From NCBI RefSeq assembly GCF_000174815.1, contig NZ_ACNN01000005.1, forward strand, positions 124,001 to 188,000: DNA of 64,000 nt, given 5' to 3'. The notes under the pieces are model-generated. The model was not told where the DNA came from. It saw only the letters and a program-made list of their open reading frames with translations, and did not search any database. This document shows, one piece after another, positions 63,973 to 64,000 of the stretch (its first letter is position 1; every line of letters starts with the position of its first letter). Source of the DNA: Porphyromonas endodontalis ATCC 35406. Its GTDB lineage: Bacteria; Bacteroidota; Bacteroidia; Bacteroidales; Porphyromonadaceae. The position numbers and the translations under genes were made by a program.

Positions 63973-64000
63973 TATAACTAGGAACGTTGCCTGTGTTGTT

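Noticed and set aside
1-64000. tRNA or rRNA genes
   Set aside because: Scanning by eye the spacers for cloverleaf ends and conserved rRNA stretches gave nothing convincing; a covariance search would be decisive.

Overview
This window comes from a member of the Bacteroidota, most likely the Porphyromonas branch. The strongest evidence is a porK-porL-porM-porN block of the type IX secretion system (T9SS), several secreted proteins with T9SS-type C-terminal sorting domains, promoter boxes of the Bacteroidota form TAnnTTTG in front of many genes, and a familiar arginine/ornithine catabolic set (rocD, ctlX, pruA). No rRNA or tRNA gene, CRISPR array, transposase or integrase was recognised.

Layout. 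1-4.5 kb: the tail of an unknown gene, a lipoprotein, then hpt, adk, obgE and a B3/B4-domain protein, all on the plus strand. 4.4-5.85 kb: two paralogous outer-membrane proteins made by a tandem duplication that also copied the end of the neighbouring chromate-transporter gene. 5.8-12.1 kb: a minus-strand run of porK, porL, porM and porN followed 11 bases later by a two-gene ChrA transporter; porP is not in its usual place. 12.2-17.5 kb: pdxB, a leucine-rich-repeat T9SS cargo, a small envelope-stress-like cluster (YtxH, holin-like, unknown) and a C_GCAxxG_C_C protein. 17.5-22.4 kb: a surface polysaccharide operon (flippase, two glycosyltransferases, EpsG/Wzy-like polymerase) with an inverted-repeat-rich leader. 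22.9-25.7 kb: a TonB-receptor-like protein and a DUF1648 membrane protein.

25.8-32.3 kb is the accessory region. About 90 bp made of the last codons of dnaK plus its terminator hairpin occurs three times in the same orientation. The copies bracket two blocks: a 5.5 kb co-directional operon (XRE regulator, SIR2-domain protein, HhH/nuclease-like protein, membrane-anchored small protein, AlbA_2/Schlafen-type ATP-binding regulator, SRPBCC protein), and a single GNAT acetyltransferase gene. The operon looks like an uncharacterised defence module and is AT-richer than its surroundings. dnaK itself follows.

34.2-54 kb: a large LRR protein, rpe, a short ComEC, the rocD-ctlX-pruA operon, an outer-membrane protein, another LRR protein with an Ig-like lipoprotein, and a five-gene operon (Ig-like lipoprotein, TlpA-like thioredoxin, DUF6029, Omp28-like, T9SS-sorted thioredoxin protein) that looks like a surface thiol-redox module. 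54.2-62.2 kb: one long operon encoding a LytS-type kinase, a LytTR regulator, TolC, membrane-fusion and RND pump subunits and a small PII-like protein. 62.3-64 kb: a beta-barrel protein and a SemiSWEET transporter.

Common theme: much of the window serves the cell envelope. The T9SS motor and core encoded at 7-12 kb would export the sorting-domain proteins encoded at 13.7, 34.7, 44.9 and 48.1 kb.
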